From Methanoregula sp. (GTDB lineage: Archaea > Halobacteriota > Methanomicrobia > Methanomicrobiales > Methanospirillaceae): a stretch of DNA of 16,998 nt. Positions 1-6,983 of this stretch are shown here, piece by piece. Position numbers and translations under genes: made by a program. Numbering within the stretch: the first letter of the stretch is position 1; the number at the start of each line of letters is the position of its first letter. The stretch spans positions 1 through 16,998 of the forward strand of contig JAPKXT010000041.1 of NCBI GenBank assembly GCA_026394695.1. The letters run 5' to 3'. The notes under the pieces were generated by a model. That model saw only the letters and a program-made list of their open reading frames with translations. It had not been told where the DNA came from and did not search any database.

Positions 1-634
1 CGTGATCTGCAAGATCGATCACTTCCGGGCGGCACTCCGGGTGGACAAGCAGCACCGCACCCTGATGTGCCTGTTGTGCAGAGGCAACCTGAGCCGTCGT
101 GATCTGGTCGTGCACGATGCAGAACCCTTCCCATGGCAGGATCTCTTTTTTGGTAAACCGCTGGACGTACCGTCCAAGATTGCGGTCGGGAACAAAAATT
201 ACCTGATCTTCTTTTACCGAGTTTACCACTTTTACCGCATTTGAAGAGGTACAGCAGATATCACTCTCTGCTTTTACTTCAGCGGTTGTGTTCACGTAAC
301 AGACAACCGCTGCATCCGGGTGCCGGGATCTTGCAAATTTTAATTCGTCTGCCGTGATCATATCCGCCATCGGGCAGCAGGCCTCCCGAGCCGGCAAAAG
401 GACTGTTTTATCCGGAGAGATAATAGCAGCAGTCTCAGCCATAAAATCCACCCCGCAGAATACGATGATCTCTCCATCCATGGCGGCGGCGGCTCTTGAC
501 AGTTCGAGCGAATCCCCGGTGAGATCAGCGATATCCTGCACATCAGCTGGCTGGTAATTATGTGCAAGAATAATCGCATGCCGGTCCTCTTTAAGCCGGA
601 GAATTTCTTCCTGAATTGATGATGCCCCCTGCAC
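1..634 (-). CDS. nadA: Quinolinate synthase NadA (3' end beyond the left edge)
   Basis: Condenses iminoaspartate with dihydroxyacetone phosphate to quinolinate, the first ring of de novo NAD synthesis, in the cytosol with a [4Fe-4S] cluster. The reverse-strand frame is open from about residue 1 to the window edge (211 codons visible; the family is usually about 300). It shows the N-terminal ILAHNYQ motif, FCGVDFMAE with Cys60, a CPMAD motif, GFC with Cys172 in the expected position of the second cluster ligand, and HPECRPEV close to the edge; the third cluster cysteine would lie outside. Start chosen at GTG 634, with GGAAG eight bases upstream; an in-frame GTG at 643 is the alternative, and an in-frame stop lies at 674-676. 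It is transcribed away from the ThiS-like gene. NadA needs an Fe-S cluster, which fits a neighbourhood rich in sulfur-mobilising genes, but no operon link is visible. Confidence 0.95.
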   Translation of the reverse strand, partial: MQGASSIQEEILRLKEDRHAIILAHNYQPADVQDIADLTGDSLELSRAAAAMDGEIIVFCGVDFMAETAAIISPDKTVLLPAREACCPMADMITADELKFARSRHPDAAVVCYVNTTAEVKAESDICCTSSNAVKVVNSVKEDQVIFVPDRNLGRYVQRFTKKEILPWEGFCIVHDQITTAQVASAQQAHQGAVLLVHPECRPEVIDLADH

Positions 635-945
635 CCAGAACACTTCCGTAATTGTATGTGTTGATCCTGTGTATCAAATAAGTGGATGATGCCGCGGCCG
701 GATTTTTTTACATATCGCAGTGTTTTGATTATCGTACCGTGGATACACTATTTTTGATCAGTCGTTGACTAAACAAGGTCAGAAACCGGTTGATCGTGAA
801 CTGGCCGCGTTAACGCACCAAGAAAAGACCCCCCATCTGCTCAACAACCGGACTTTAACGCTTTAGGGTAGGAAACCATCCCTTTTCACGGTCCTTCCTC
901 AGCGGGATGTTTAAGAAACCTGCTCACAAAACTACTTGTCAGCGC
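635..945. other. Divergent intergenic region
   Basis: 311 bases between nadA (minus) and the ThiS-like gene (plus). I see no convincing ORF or RNA gene. It must hold the nadA promoter (TTATTTGA-like element on the minus strand near 678-686) and the promoter of the ThiS-like gene; for the latter no clear TATA box stands out (weak candidates near 747-755 and 852-860). A GC-rich CCGCGGCCGG stretch at 692-701 is followed by seven T residues. Confidence 0.6.
661..677. promoter_or_regulatory. Inverted repeat upstream of nadA
   Basis: TTGAT and ATCAA arms separated by seven bases, ending 18-27 bases before the two possible nadA starts. Position and symmetry suit an operator, but the arms are only five bases, so chance occurrence is quite possible. 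Confidence 0.25.
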
Positions 946-1140
946 ATGAAACTTATCCTTCCGGACCATGAAGTTTTAATTCTTGAACACGACCCGGCTC
1001 CTGTTGAACAGGTCCTGCTCGAACAGGGCATAAATCCCCTTGAAGTGATCGTCACGCGGAACAAGAAGATGATCTCTGAGGATACGGTTATTGAAGCGGA
1101 TGATGAGATCCGGATCATCAGGATAGCTCACGGGGGTTGA
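946..1140 (+). CDS. ThiS/SAMP-like beta-grasp sulfur carrier
   Basis: A 64-residue ubiquitin-fold protein ending in Gly-Gly. Such carriers are adenylated and thiocarboxylated at the C-terminal glycine by an E1-like enzyme and hand sulfur to an acceptor. The central GINPLEVIVTRN stretch followed by acidic EADDEIRIIRI and terminal HGG matches the archaeal ThiS/TtuB-like pattern. It ends three bases before the TtuA-like thiolase starts, so the likely partner is that tRNA thiolase rather than thiamin or molybdopterin synthesis. Start taken at ATG 946 because the fold begins there (MKLIL); the frame stays open to ATG 907, which would add 13 basic residues, and neither start has a good ribosome-binding site. 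The activating E1 may be the MoeB-like protein at 5941. Family assignment is solid; the exact acceptor is inference from adjacency. Confidence 0.85.
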   Translation: MKLILPDHEVLILEHDPAPVEQVLLEQGINPLEVIVTRNKKMISEDTVIEADDEIRIIRIAHGG

Positions 1141-1143
1141 TGG

Positions 1144-2079
1144 ATGAACCCGAAGCATCTGCAACCGGATGTGCCGGAATGTTCTCTGTGCGCAGATCCG
1201 GCAGTTGTATACCAGCGGAATGCCGGTCGTCACTTGTGTGGGGCTCATTTTACTGCGGATGTGGAACTCCGTGTCGCAGACACGATAAGGACCCGGCGGA
1301 TGATCATCCCTCAGGACCGTGTAGCTGTTGCCCTGAGCGGCGGTAAAGACAGCACAGCACTCCTCCTTCTCCTGAGTCAGCTCCTCCCGGCATGGCAGGA
1401 TGTCCGGCTTATTGCTATAACGATCGACGAAGGGATTATTGGCTACCGTGAAGAAACGATCCAATCCGCAGAACGACTCACCCGTCATCTTGGGATTGAG
1501 CATCACTGCATTTCTTTTACTGACCTGTTCGGCGATTCGCTTGATACGGTTCTCAAAGGCAGGGAAACACAGGCCTGCAGTATCTGCGGTATCCTCCGAA
1601 AAAAAGCGTTGGTTGTCGGTGCACAGCAGGCAGGGGCAACAAAGCTTGCCACCGGTCACAACCTCGATGATGAGGCACAGTCGGTGTTGATGAATGTGTT
1701 CAGGGGGGACCTGCCACGTCTCGTCCGGAATTCCGGTGCTGGTTCATCCGGGAAATTTATTCCGAGGATCAAGCCACTCTCGTTAATTTCGGAAAAAGAG
1801 ATCGCGATGTATCTCATGCTTAACGATGCCTGGAATGAACTTCCCGAGTGCCCGTACACCCACCATGCATTACGGCGGGAGGTCAGGTCAATGCTCTCCG
1901 GTTTTGAATATATGCATCCCGGCACAATGCTCCACCTCATGGAGAGCAAAAAAAAGATCGAGCGCTATTGTGCCGGCTCATTAATTTCTGCACCCCTTCA
2001 TGCCTGCCGCGAGTGTGGTGATCCCTGTAGCGGGGACCTCTGCCAGGTATGCAGTCTCCTTCGGTCACTGGGGAAGTGA
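1144..2079 (+). CDS. ttuA: TtuA/NcsA-type tRNA 2-thiouridine synthase
   Basis: PP-loop ATPase that adenylates a tRNA uridine and replaces its 2-oxygen with sulfur (U54 in Thermus TtuA; wobble U34 in archaeal NcsA/eukaryotic Ctu1). The 311-residue protein has all the family marks: N-terminal zinc finger C13/C16/C32/H35, SGGKDS at 65-70, the Fe-S cysteines C145-x2-C148 and C236, GHNLDDEAQ around 171-179, and a C-terminal zinc knuckle C288/C291/C300/C303. It follows the ubiquitin-like carrier by three bases, the arrangement expected when the carrier feeds sulfur to the thiolase. In a non-thermophile the U34 role seems likelier than U54, but the sequence cannot decide this. Its last 15 bases overlap the end of the convergent fdhD. 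Confidence 0.93.
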   Translation: MNPKHLQPDVPECSLCADPAVVYQRNAGRHLCGAHFTADVELRVADTIRTRRMIIPQDRVAVALSGGKDSTALLLLLSQLLPAWQDVRLIAITIDEGIIGYREETIQSAERLTRHLGIEHHCISFTDLFGDSLDTVLKGRETQACSICGILRKKALVVGAQQAGATKLATGHNLDDEAQSVLMNVFRGDLPRLVRNSGAGSSGKFIPRIKPLSLISEKEIAMYLMLNDAWNELPECPYTHHALRREVRSMLSGFEYMHPGTMLHLMESKKKIERYCAGSLISAPLHACRECGDPCSGDLCQVCSLLRSLGK

Positions 2080-2871
2080 CGGGACTCCCTGCACACGTTC
2101 CGGGTGGGTATAGATATTCATCGTTGCGCTGCGGACAAAGCCGATGACGCACAGGCCGGTCTTTGCCGCTATATCGATCGCAAGGGTCGTGGTGGCGCCC
2201 CGGGAGACGATAACCGGGATATTTGCGACCAGGCATTTTCTTACCATCTCAGAAGAGATGCGACCAGAACAGATCGCATACGTGCTGGAGAGCTCCACGT
2301 TGTTGCGCAGTGCGTACCCGATCACCCGGTCGAGCGCGTTGTGCCGCCCGATATCCTCAGAACGGATGATTACACCACCTGGGGATGCGAGACCGACCAC
2401 GTGAATGCCACCGGTCATATTGTGCAGTTCAGACGCAAGGACTTCCTTGATCATGTGACTGATTGTCGTTGCGGGGATGGTTAAACCGGATTTGATTGAC
2501 GGCAGTTTCGCGGTGTCAATAAACGACGCGCTGCCCCCGCAGCCGGAGAGAATAGTCTTTTTGGGGCCGAGCACCTTGAAGAGATTTTTTGTGATGACAC
2601 TGAGGCGGTTCTTCTCAATCTTTATCGATTCTATCTCGTCCGGGGATTTGATGATCTGTTCGGTGAAGAGGTAGCCGGTAACAAAGTCTTCAAGCTGCAC
2701 CGGGCTCATCATGGCAGTCATCGCGTGCCTGCCGTTGATAAAAAGGGCATACGGGACCTCTTCGATCACTTCGTGGGTGGCGACTTCGGTTTTTTCCCCG
2801 TCCACGCGGATACAGGGGACGTGTCTGAACATCTCCTCTCCTGGTAAATGTCCGTCTTTGTGTGCAGTCAT
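2065..2871 (-). CDS. fdhD: FdhD family sulfur-transfer protein for formate dehydrogenase
   Basis: FdhD passes sulfur from a cysteine desulfurase to the Mo/W-bis-pterin cofactor of formate dehydrogenase, which hydrogenotrophic methanogens use to grow on formate. The 268-residue product is of normal length and carries GYLFTEQII (66-74), GGIHVVGLA (154-162), SEDIGRHNALDRVIG (171-185), CSGRISSEMVRK (201-212) and SRGATTTLA (223-231). At the swivelling-cysteine loop it reads SGCGGSAS with Cys111 only; the second cysteine of the E. coli CxxC is Ser114. The start codon overlaps the larE stop by four bases (ATGA), so the two are translationally coupled. With IscS 1.4 kb away across the divergent promoter, sulfur donor and acceptor are close neighbours. 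Confidence 0.94.
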   Translation of the reverse strand: MTAHKDGHLPGEEMFRHVPCIRVDGEKTEVATHEVIEEVPYALFINGRHAMTAMMSPVQLEDFVTGYLFTEQIIKSPDEIESIKIEKNRLSVITKNLFKVLGPKKTILSGCGGSASFIDTAKLPSIKSGLTIPATTISHMIKEVLASELHNMTGGIHVVGLASPGGVIIRSEDIGRHNALDRVIGYALRNNVELSSTYAICSGRISSEMVRKCLVANIPVIVSRGATTTLAIDIAAKTGLCVIGFVRSATMNIYTHPERVQGVPSLPQ

Positions 2872-3686
2872 TGCTGTTGTTCTCCTCTCGTTAATACTTC
2901 GTCCATGCTGCCGGAGCGGTAACCTTCGAGATCGAGCGTGACATAGGTAAACCCGATCGTTTTGAAAGCCCTCACCAGTGAGTCCTGTATGGCCAGCAGT
3001 TTTGGTACATCATCGTTCACGACTTCGATACGGGCGATGTTCCCGTGCATCCTGACCCGGCACTGTGAGAAACCGTTGGTGTGCAGGAATACTTCAGCCT
3101 CTTCGATCATGGTCAGTTTTGTGGTTGTAATCTCATCCCCATAGGGGATACGGGACGAGAGACAGGCGGCTGAAGGCTTATTCCAGAACTGAAACCCGCT
3201 GTCCTTTGCAATTTCCCGTATGTCTGCCTTTGTTATACCAGCCTCTAAGAACGGGTGGATTATCCCTTCTTCCGTACTTGCTAAAAGCCCGGGCCGGTGC
3301 TCACCTTTATCGGAGACATTTATGCCGTCAGCAATGCAGGCAAAGTGCAAAGCCTCTTCTCGCCATTTCAGCACTTTTGCTGAATTTTTTTTACACCAGT
3401 AGCAACGCTCTGCAGGATTTTTCACAAAATGCTCATCATCCATGACGCGAACGGGAATGATCTCCAGCGAAAGATGATAATCCTGTGCAATCTGTCGTGC
3501 ATCCTCAATCGCTGCACGCGGGACAACCGGGCTGTCGAGCAGTATGCACCGGGTGTTGTTACCCAGCACCTCTGTCGCGAGCACCGCAAGCAGGGCGCTG
3601 TCCACTCCTCCTGAATATGATATGAGCATCGATCCCTTCGATGCGATTATATCTTTGAGCGCTTGCGTTTTTTCTGCGGTATTCAT
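2868..3686 (-). CDS. larE: LarE-type ATP-dependent sacrificial sulfur transferase
   Basis: PP-loop enzyme of the LarE/COG1606 family. LarE adenylates a carboxylate of a pyridinium nucleotide and donates sulfur, either from its own cysteine or via a [4Fe-4S] cluster held by three cysteines. The 272-residue protein shows SGGVDS at 25-30, RCYWCKK with C95 and C98, AACLSSRIPYG with C175, and the C-terminal RVRMHGNIARIE region. Having all three cysteines suggests the cluster-based catalytic type rather than the sacrificial one (inference). No larB or larC is in the window, so its substrate here is uncertain; coupling to fdhD and linkage to the regulator suggest sulfur delivery for a metalloenzyme. 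Start ATG 3686 has GGTG a few bases upstream. It lies 49 bases downstream of the HTH gene. Confidence 0.9.
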   Translation of the reverse strand: MNTAEKTQALKDIIASKGSMLISYSGGVDSALLAVLATEVLGNNTRCILLDSPVVPRAAIEDARQIAQDYHLSLEIIPVRVMDDEHFVKNPAERCYWCKKNSAKVLKWREEALHFACIADGINVSDKGEHRPGLLASTEEGIIHPFLEAGITKADIREIAKDSGFQFWNKPSAACLSSRIPYGDEITTTKLTMIEEAEVFLHTNGFSQCRVRMHGNIARIEVVNDDVPKLLAIQDSLVRAFKTIGFTYVTLDLEGYRSGSMDEVLTRGEQQQ

Positions 3687-3735
3687 GGGGCACCAGAATC
3701 AGAGGAACAGATCGGCTGGGATGCGGAACAAAAAA

Positions 3736-4068
3736 TTATGTACCACACCGTGGAGGGGCTGGGCCGGCACATCCGCTATTACCTTCACGGAGTTGCCGGC
3801 AGATCCCGCAGATCCGTTCGATGACGTTGATCTGTTTCTTCTCGATAAGATCCTGCGCCAGCAGTGCTATTGATTTTTTTACTTCATTTTCAAACTCTAT
3901 CCGGTACCCGCGTTTTCCCGAAAGGTACTGGGATACCGCCGAGGGGGCAATCTCCAGCATCCGTGCCGCTTCAACCTGCGATACTCCACACTTGACAAGC
4001 TCGACCGCTATCGCTGCCCGGATAGCGGGGAGGACATCCCAAACAATTTTCTGGCAGGGAGATTCCAT
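3736..4068 (-). CDS. Small HTH regulator with cysteine-rich C-terminus
   Basis: A 110-residue protein with an archaeal XRE-like helix-turn-helix: VLPAIRAAIA at about 12-21, then SQVEAARMLEIAPSAVSQYLSG (30-51), a recognition helix typical of the archaeal COG2522-like regulators. After a helical stretch (60-80) come Cys87-x2-Cys90, Cys100 and Cys108, plus Cys5 and Cys27 near the N-terminus. The cysteines could bind an Fe-S cluster or another metal; this is inference. Start is ATG 4068; a TTG directly before it extends the frame by one codon. It is divergent from iscS, and the paired CAATTG operator begins 20 bases upstream, so autoregulation and control of iscS are likely. The same operator lies before tRNA-Cys/SepCysS, making this the prime candidate for an Fe-S or cysteine-responsive repressor, functionally like IscR although unrelated in sequence as far as I can see. 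Confidence 0.85.
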   Translation of the reverse strand: MESPCQKIVWDVLPAIRAAIAVELVKCGVSQVEAARMLEIAPSAVSQYLSGKRGYRIEFENEVKKSIALLAQDLIEKKQINVIERICGICRQLREGNSGCAGPAPPRCGT

Positions 4069-4082
4069 CAAATCACAACGAT

Positions 4083-4090
4083 TAAATTAT
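4083..4090 (+). promoter_or_regulatory. Candidate TATA box for iscS
   Basis: TAAATTAT-type AT-rich element directly before operator site A. It occupies the same place as the clear TATA box at the tRNA-Cys promoter when the two loci are aligned. A second candidate, ATAATATA at 4103-4110, lies between the operator sites and could serve either strand. Transcription from the first would give an iscS leader of roughly 165 bases. Confidence 0.45.
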
Positions 4091-4091
4091 C

Positions 4092-4130
4092 ACAATTGTT
4101 ACATAATATATTGCATTCACAATTGTGAAT
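4092..4130. promoter_or_regulatory. Paired CAATTG-centred operator, copy 1
   Basis: Site A is ACAATTGTTA at 4092-4101, an imperfect palindrome. Site B is ATTCACAATTGTGAAT at 4115-4130, a perfect 16-bp palindrome. Their centres are 27 bp apart, with AT-rich sequence between. The same two sequences in the same order occur at 7842-7882, 28 bp apart, so this is a specific two-site element and not random AT-richness. It sits between the HTH gene and iscS, and most likely binds that HTH protein (inference). Confidence 0.8.
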
Positions 4131-4279
4131 AATGTCAGGAAACAACAAAATTTTTGTGATCCTGCCAGAATAACACTGCATCCCTGGTCGTGGGAACTGC
4201 TACAACGGTTTCTGTGAATAAACGGGGTGGAAAAGAATATTCCCCGGATCAACCCACATATTCAGGTACGAGAGAACGT

Positions 4280-5476
4280 ATGGGAGCACAGCGCACAATC
4301 TACATGGATCATTCCGCCACCACGTTTGTAAAACCGGAGGTGCTGGATGCCATGATCCCCTACTTCACGGAACATTTCGGTAACCCCTCCTCCATCTACC
4401 GCATCGCCCGAGACTCAAAGAAAGCGATCGACGTGGCACGGGTGCAGACCGCAAAAGCGCTTGGTGCCGATCCCGATGAAATTTATTTCACGTCGGGAGG
4501 GAGCGAGTCGGACAACTGGGCGATTAAAGGTGTTGCGCTGGCGAACCGGAAGCGCGGCAATCATATTATCACAACACAGATTGAGCACCATGCCGTTCTT
4601 CATACCTGCCAGTTCCTCGAAAAGGAAGGGTTTGAAATAACCTATCTCCCGGTTGATGAGTACGGCCTTGTTGACCCGGCAGAACTGGAAAAGGCGATCA
4701 CGAACAAGACGATCCTGATCTCGATCATGTATGCCAACAACGAGATCGGAACGATTGAACCGATCGCAGAGCTCGGTGCAATTGCCCGGAACCATAAGGT
4801 CTACTTCCATACCGATGCGGTGCAGGTAATTGGTAATATTCCAATCGATGTGAAAGCACAGAACATCGACCTGCTCTCTCTTTCAGCCCACAAATTCTAC
4901 GGCCCGAAAGGGACCGGGGCACTCTATATCAAAAAAGGTGTGCGGATCGAGAACCTGATCCATGGTGGCGGCCAGGAACGCCGGCGGCGTGCAGGTACAG
5001 AAAATATTGCGGGCATCGTTGGTCTTGGTAAGGCGATCGAGATGGCAACTGCGGATATCCCCGGGCATAACGTGAAGATCCGGTCGATGCGGGACCGGCT
5101 CATCAAAGGCGTGCTGGAAAACATTCCCCATGCACGGCTGAACGGGCATCCCGAGAAGCGGCTGCCGGGCAACTTTAATGTGAGTTTTGAGTTCATTGAA
5201 GGTGAGTCCATGCTGCTGTGGCTGGATGACGAGGGGATCTGTGCATCTACGGGAAGTGCCTGCACATCCGGATCCCTTGAACCGTCACATGTGCTGCTTG
5301 CAACCGGGCTTCCTGTAGAAATATCGCATGGCTCACTCCGGCTGACGCTCGGTGACGCGAATACGGATGGGGATGTGGATTTTGTGCTCGACGTACTACC
5401 CAAAGTGGTAAAAAAATTGCGGGATATGTCACCGCTCTGCCAGAAGAGTGGAAAGGAAGGGGGATGCAATGTATAG
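4280..5476 (+). CDS. iscS: Cysteine desulfurase (IscS/NifS type)
   Basis: PLP enzyme that converts cysteine to alanine and carries the released sulfur as a persulfide for Fe-S clusters and other sulfur acceptors. The 398-residue protein has MDHSATTFV (9-17), TSGGSESDNWA (71-81), IEHHAVL with His103/104, LSAHKFYGPKGTG with PLP-binding Lys205, and STGSACTSGSLEPSHVL with active Cys328 on the long flexible loop of the group I (IscS/NifS) type. Start ATG 4280 fits the family N-terminus; an in-frame GTG at 4190 would add 30 unrelated residues. The C-terminal tail ends KSGKEGGCNV, with extra cysteines at 387 and 396. The last eight bases overlap iscU. The paired operator upstream implies regulated expression. 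Confidence 0.95.
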   Translation: MGAQRTIYMDHSATTFVKPEVLDAMIPYFTEHFGNPSSIYRIARDSKKAIDVARVQTAKALGADPDEIYFTSGGSESDNWAIKGVALANRKRGNHIITTQIEHHAVLHTCQFLEKEGFEITYLPVDEYGLVDPAELEKAITNKTILISIMYANNEIGTIEPIAELGAIARNHKVYFHTDAVQVIGNIPIDVKAQNIDLLSLSAHKFYGPKGTGALYIKKGVRIENLIHGGGQERRRRAGTENIAGIVGLGKAIEMATADIPGHNVKIRSMRDRLIKGVLENIPHARLNGHPEKRLPGNFNVSFEFIEGESMLLWLDDEGICASTGSACTSGSLEPSHVLLATGLPVEISHGSLRLTLGDANTDGDVDFVLDVLPKVVKKLRDMSPLCQKSGKEGGCNV

Positions 5477-5903
5477 TGACACGGTTATGGATCACTTCAA
5501 AAACCCGCGCAATGTGGGCGAGATAGAAAATCCCGACGGAATCGGGGAGGTCGGGAACCCGGTCTGCGGGGATATCATGAAGATCTTTTTGAAGATCGAA
5601 AATAACGTGGTGATTGATGCAAAATTCAAGACGTTCGGGTGCGGTGCGGCGATCGCATCGAGCAGCATGGCAACGGAACTTGTCCGGGGAAAGACGCTGG
5701 AGGATGCGTGGGAGCTCTCGAATAAGGCAGTCGCCGAGGCACTTGACGGTCTGCCACCAATCAAGATGCATTGCTCGGTTCTGGCCGAGGAAGGTATACA
5801 CAAGGCGATCAACGATTACCGCGTAAAGAAGGGGCTCGAACCATGGGTTGAGAAAAATCCTCATTCGCATGAGCACGATGAAGCGGGCACCTGCGAGCAC
5901 TAG
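5469..5903 (+). CDS. iscU: Fe-S cluster assembly scaffold (IscU/NifU N-terminal type)
   Basis: Scaffold on which Fe and IscS-derived sulfur are built into a [2Fe-2S]/[4Fe-4S] cluster. The 144-residue protein contains the three ligand cysteines in their usual settings: NPVCGD (C33, D35), FGCGAAIASSSM (C58) and KMHCSVLAEEGI (C102). Start ATG 5469 lies inside the iscS end, with GGAAGGGGG about five bases upstream, so the pair is translationally coupled. The C-terminal tail is rich in His and acidic residues and carries a cysteine (HSHEHDEAGTCEH, 132-144), beyond the normal IscU core; it may bind metal. It is followed after 37 bases by the MoeB-like gene. Confidence 0.94.
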   Translation: MYSDTVMDHFKNPRNVGEIENPDGIGEVGNPVCGDIMKIFLKIENNVVIDAKFKTFGCGAAIASSSMATELVRGKTLEDAWELSNKAVAEALDGLPPIKMHCSVLAEEGIHKAINDYRVKKGLEPWVEKNPHSHEHDEAGTCEH

Positions 5904-5940
5904 CAGTAGATGACTTCACTGATGAGGATAATGGTGAACA

Positions 5941-6696
5941 ATGTTTTCTGAACGGGAACTCGAACGCTACAAGCGGCAGATCATGTCTTTTGGCGAAGAG
6001 GGACAGGAACGGCTTAAAAAATCACACATCTTTATTGCCGGTGCGGGGGGGCTCGGTTCACCGGTTTCCATCTACCTCGCCGTTGCCGGTGTCGGGACGA
6101 TCACAATCGTCGATATGGACGTTGTTGACCAGACGAACTTAAACCGGCAGATCCTCCACTTCGACCGGGATATCGGCAGAAAAAAAACTGCATCTGCTGA
6201 AGAGAAATTGCAGGAACTCAACCCGGATATCACGATTAACGCCATCGATGTGAAGATCGATGAATCGAACGCTGGAAAGATCATCGGGAGAGCCGACGGG
6301 ATTGTTGATGCCATGGACAACTACCCGACCCGTTACCTCCTCAACGATGTCGCGATTGCGAAACAGATCCCACTATTTCATGGTGGTATCCGGGGATTTT
6401 ACGGGCAGGCAACCACCATCATTCCCGGTACAACCCCGTGTCTCAAATGTATCTTCCCCAAAGCCCCGCCCAGCGAAGTGTTCCCAGTTGTCGGTGTGAC
6501 ACCTGGCATCATCGGCATGGTCCAGGCAACTGAAGTATTGAAGTACCTGCTGGGCATCGGAGAACTGCTCACGGGGCGTCTCTTCATCTGGGACGGTATG
6601 CAGGCGCATGCAGAAGAGATCTGCGTAGAGAGGAATCGCGCCTGCGAAGCATGCGGTGGTATGGCAAAGAAAACACGTGCGAGGAAGAAGAAGTGA
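5941..6696 (+). CDS. moeB: E1-like activator of beta-grasp carriers (MoeB/ThiF/HesA family)
   Basis: Adenylates the C-terminal glycine of MoaD/ThiS-type carriers so that it can be thiocarboxylated. The 251-residue protein starts ERYKRQIMSFGEEGQER, then has the nucleotide loop GAGGLGS (34-40), D58-x-D60-x2-D63 and NLNRQI (67-71), and the structural zinc site C167-x2-C170 with C235-x2-C238. Between the first zinc pair and PGIIG there is no cysteine, so an E1-type thioester or persulfide cysteine at the usual crossover-loop position is missing. The C-terminus is strongly basic (KKTRARKKK). Its stop shares a base with the moaD start. With three carriers and only this one complete E1 in the window, it may serve several of them (inference). 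Confidence 0.92.
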   Translation: MFSERELERYKRQIMSFGEEGQERLKKSHIFIAGAGGLGSPVSIYLAVAGVGTITIVDMDVVDQTNLNRQILHFDRDIGRKKTASAEEKLQELNPDITINAIDVKIDESNAGKIIGRADGIVDAMDNYPTRYLLNDVAIAKQIPLFHGGIRGFYGQATTIIPGTTPCLKCIFPKAPPSEVFPVVGVTPGIIGMVQATEVLKYLLGIGELLTGRLFIWDGMQAHAEEICVERNRACEACGGMAKKTRARKKK

Positions 6697-6971
6697 TGGT
6701 CAAGATCCGTTTTTTTGCACGGTTCCGCGAACTGCTCGGGACTGATATTATGACCGATGTGGTAGCAGGGACGATGTTTACCCCGCTGATTACCACAATC
6801 GCAAAGAAAAATCCCGAGGGATACGCTGCCATCTTTGATGAGAATGGTGCTTTTCACGAGTTTGTGATCTTAATGAAAAACGGCAAACGGATCGAGATCG
6901 CGGATGCGGCAAAGACCATGGTTGTTGATGGCGATGAGATTGCCGTCTTCCCGCCGGTTGCGGGGGGATAA
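6696..6971 (+). CDS. moaD: MoaD-type molybdopterin synthase small subunit
   Basis: Beta-grasp carrier of 91 residues whose C-terminal glycine thiocarboxylate supplies the dithiolene sulfurs of molybdopterin. It begins VKIRFFARFRELLG and ends DEIAVFPPVAGG, both classic MoaD signatures. The ATG overlaps the moeB stop (TGATG) with GAGGAAG just upstream. It precedes moaE by 12 bases, so activator, small subunit and large subunit are encoded in order. The middle (TPLITTIAKKNPEG) diverges from the usual leucine-rich helix but keeps the length. Confidence 0.93.
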   Translation: MVKIRFFARFRELLGTDIMTDVVAGTMFTPLITTIAKKNPEGYAAIFDENGAFHEFVILMKNGKRIEIADAAKTMVVDGDEIAVFPPVAGG

Positions 6972-6983
6972 TTGAGGAGAACC

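Noticed and set aside
976..1659. 227-codon open frame on the minus strand
   Set aside because: Antisense to the ThiS-like and TtuA genes, which have clear family motifs; composition is that of a shadow frame.
2065..2079. 15-base convergent overlap of ttuA and fdhD as a possible frameshift
   Set aside because: Both proteins have normal length and natural C-termini; simple overlap is enough.
4190..4279. GTG start giving IscS 30 more residues
   Set aside because: No ribosome-binding site, and the family N-terminus begins at the ATG at 4280.
5247..5900. 217-codon open frame on the minus strand
   Set aside because: Antisense to iscS/iscU, whose identities are certain.
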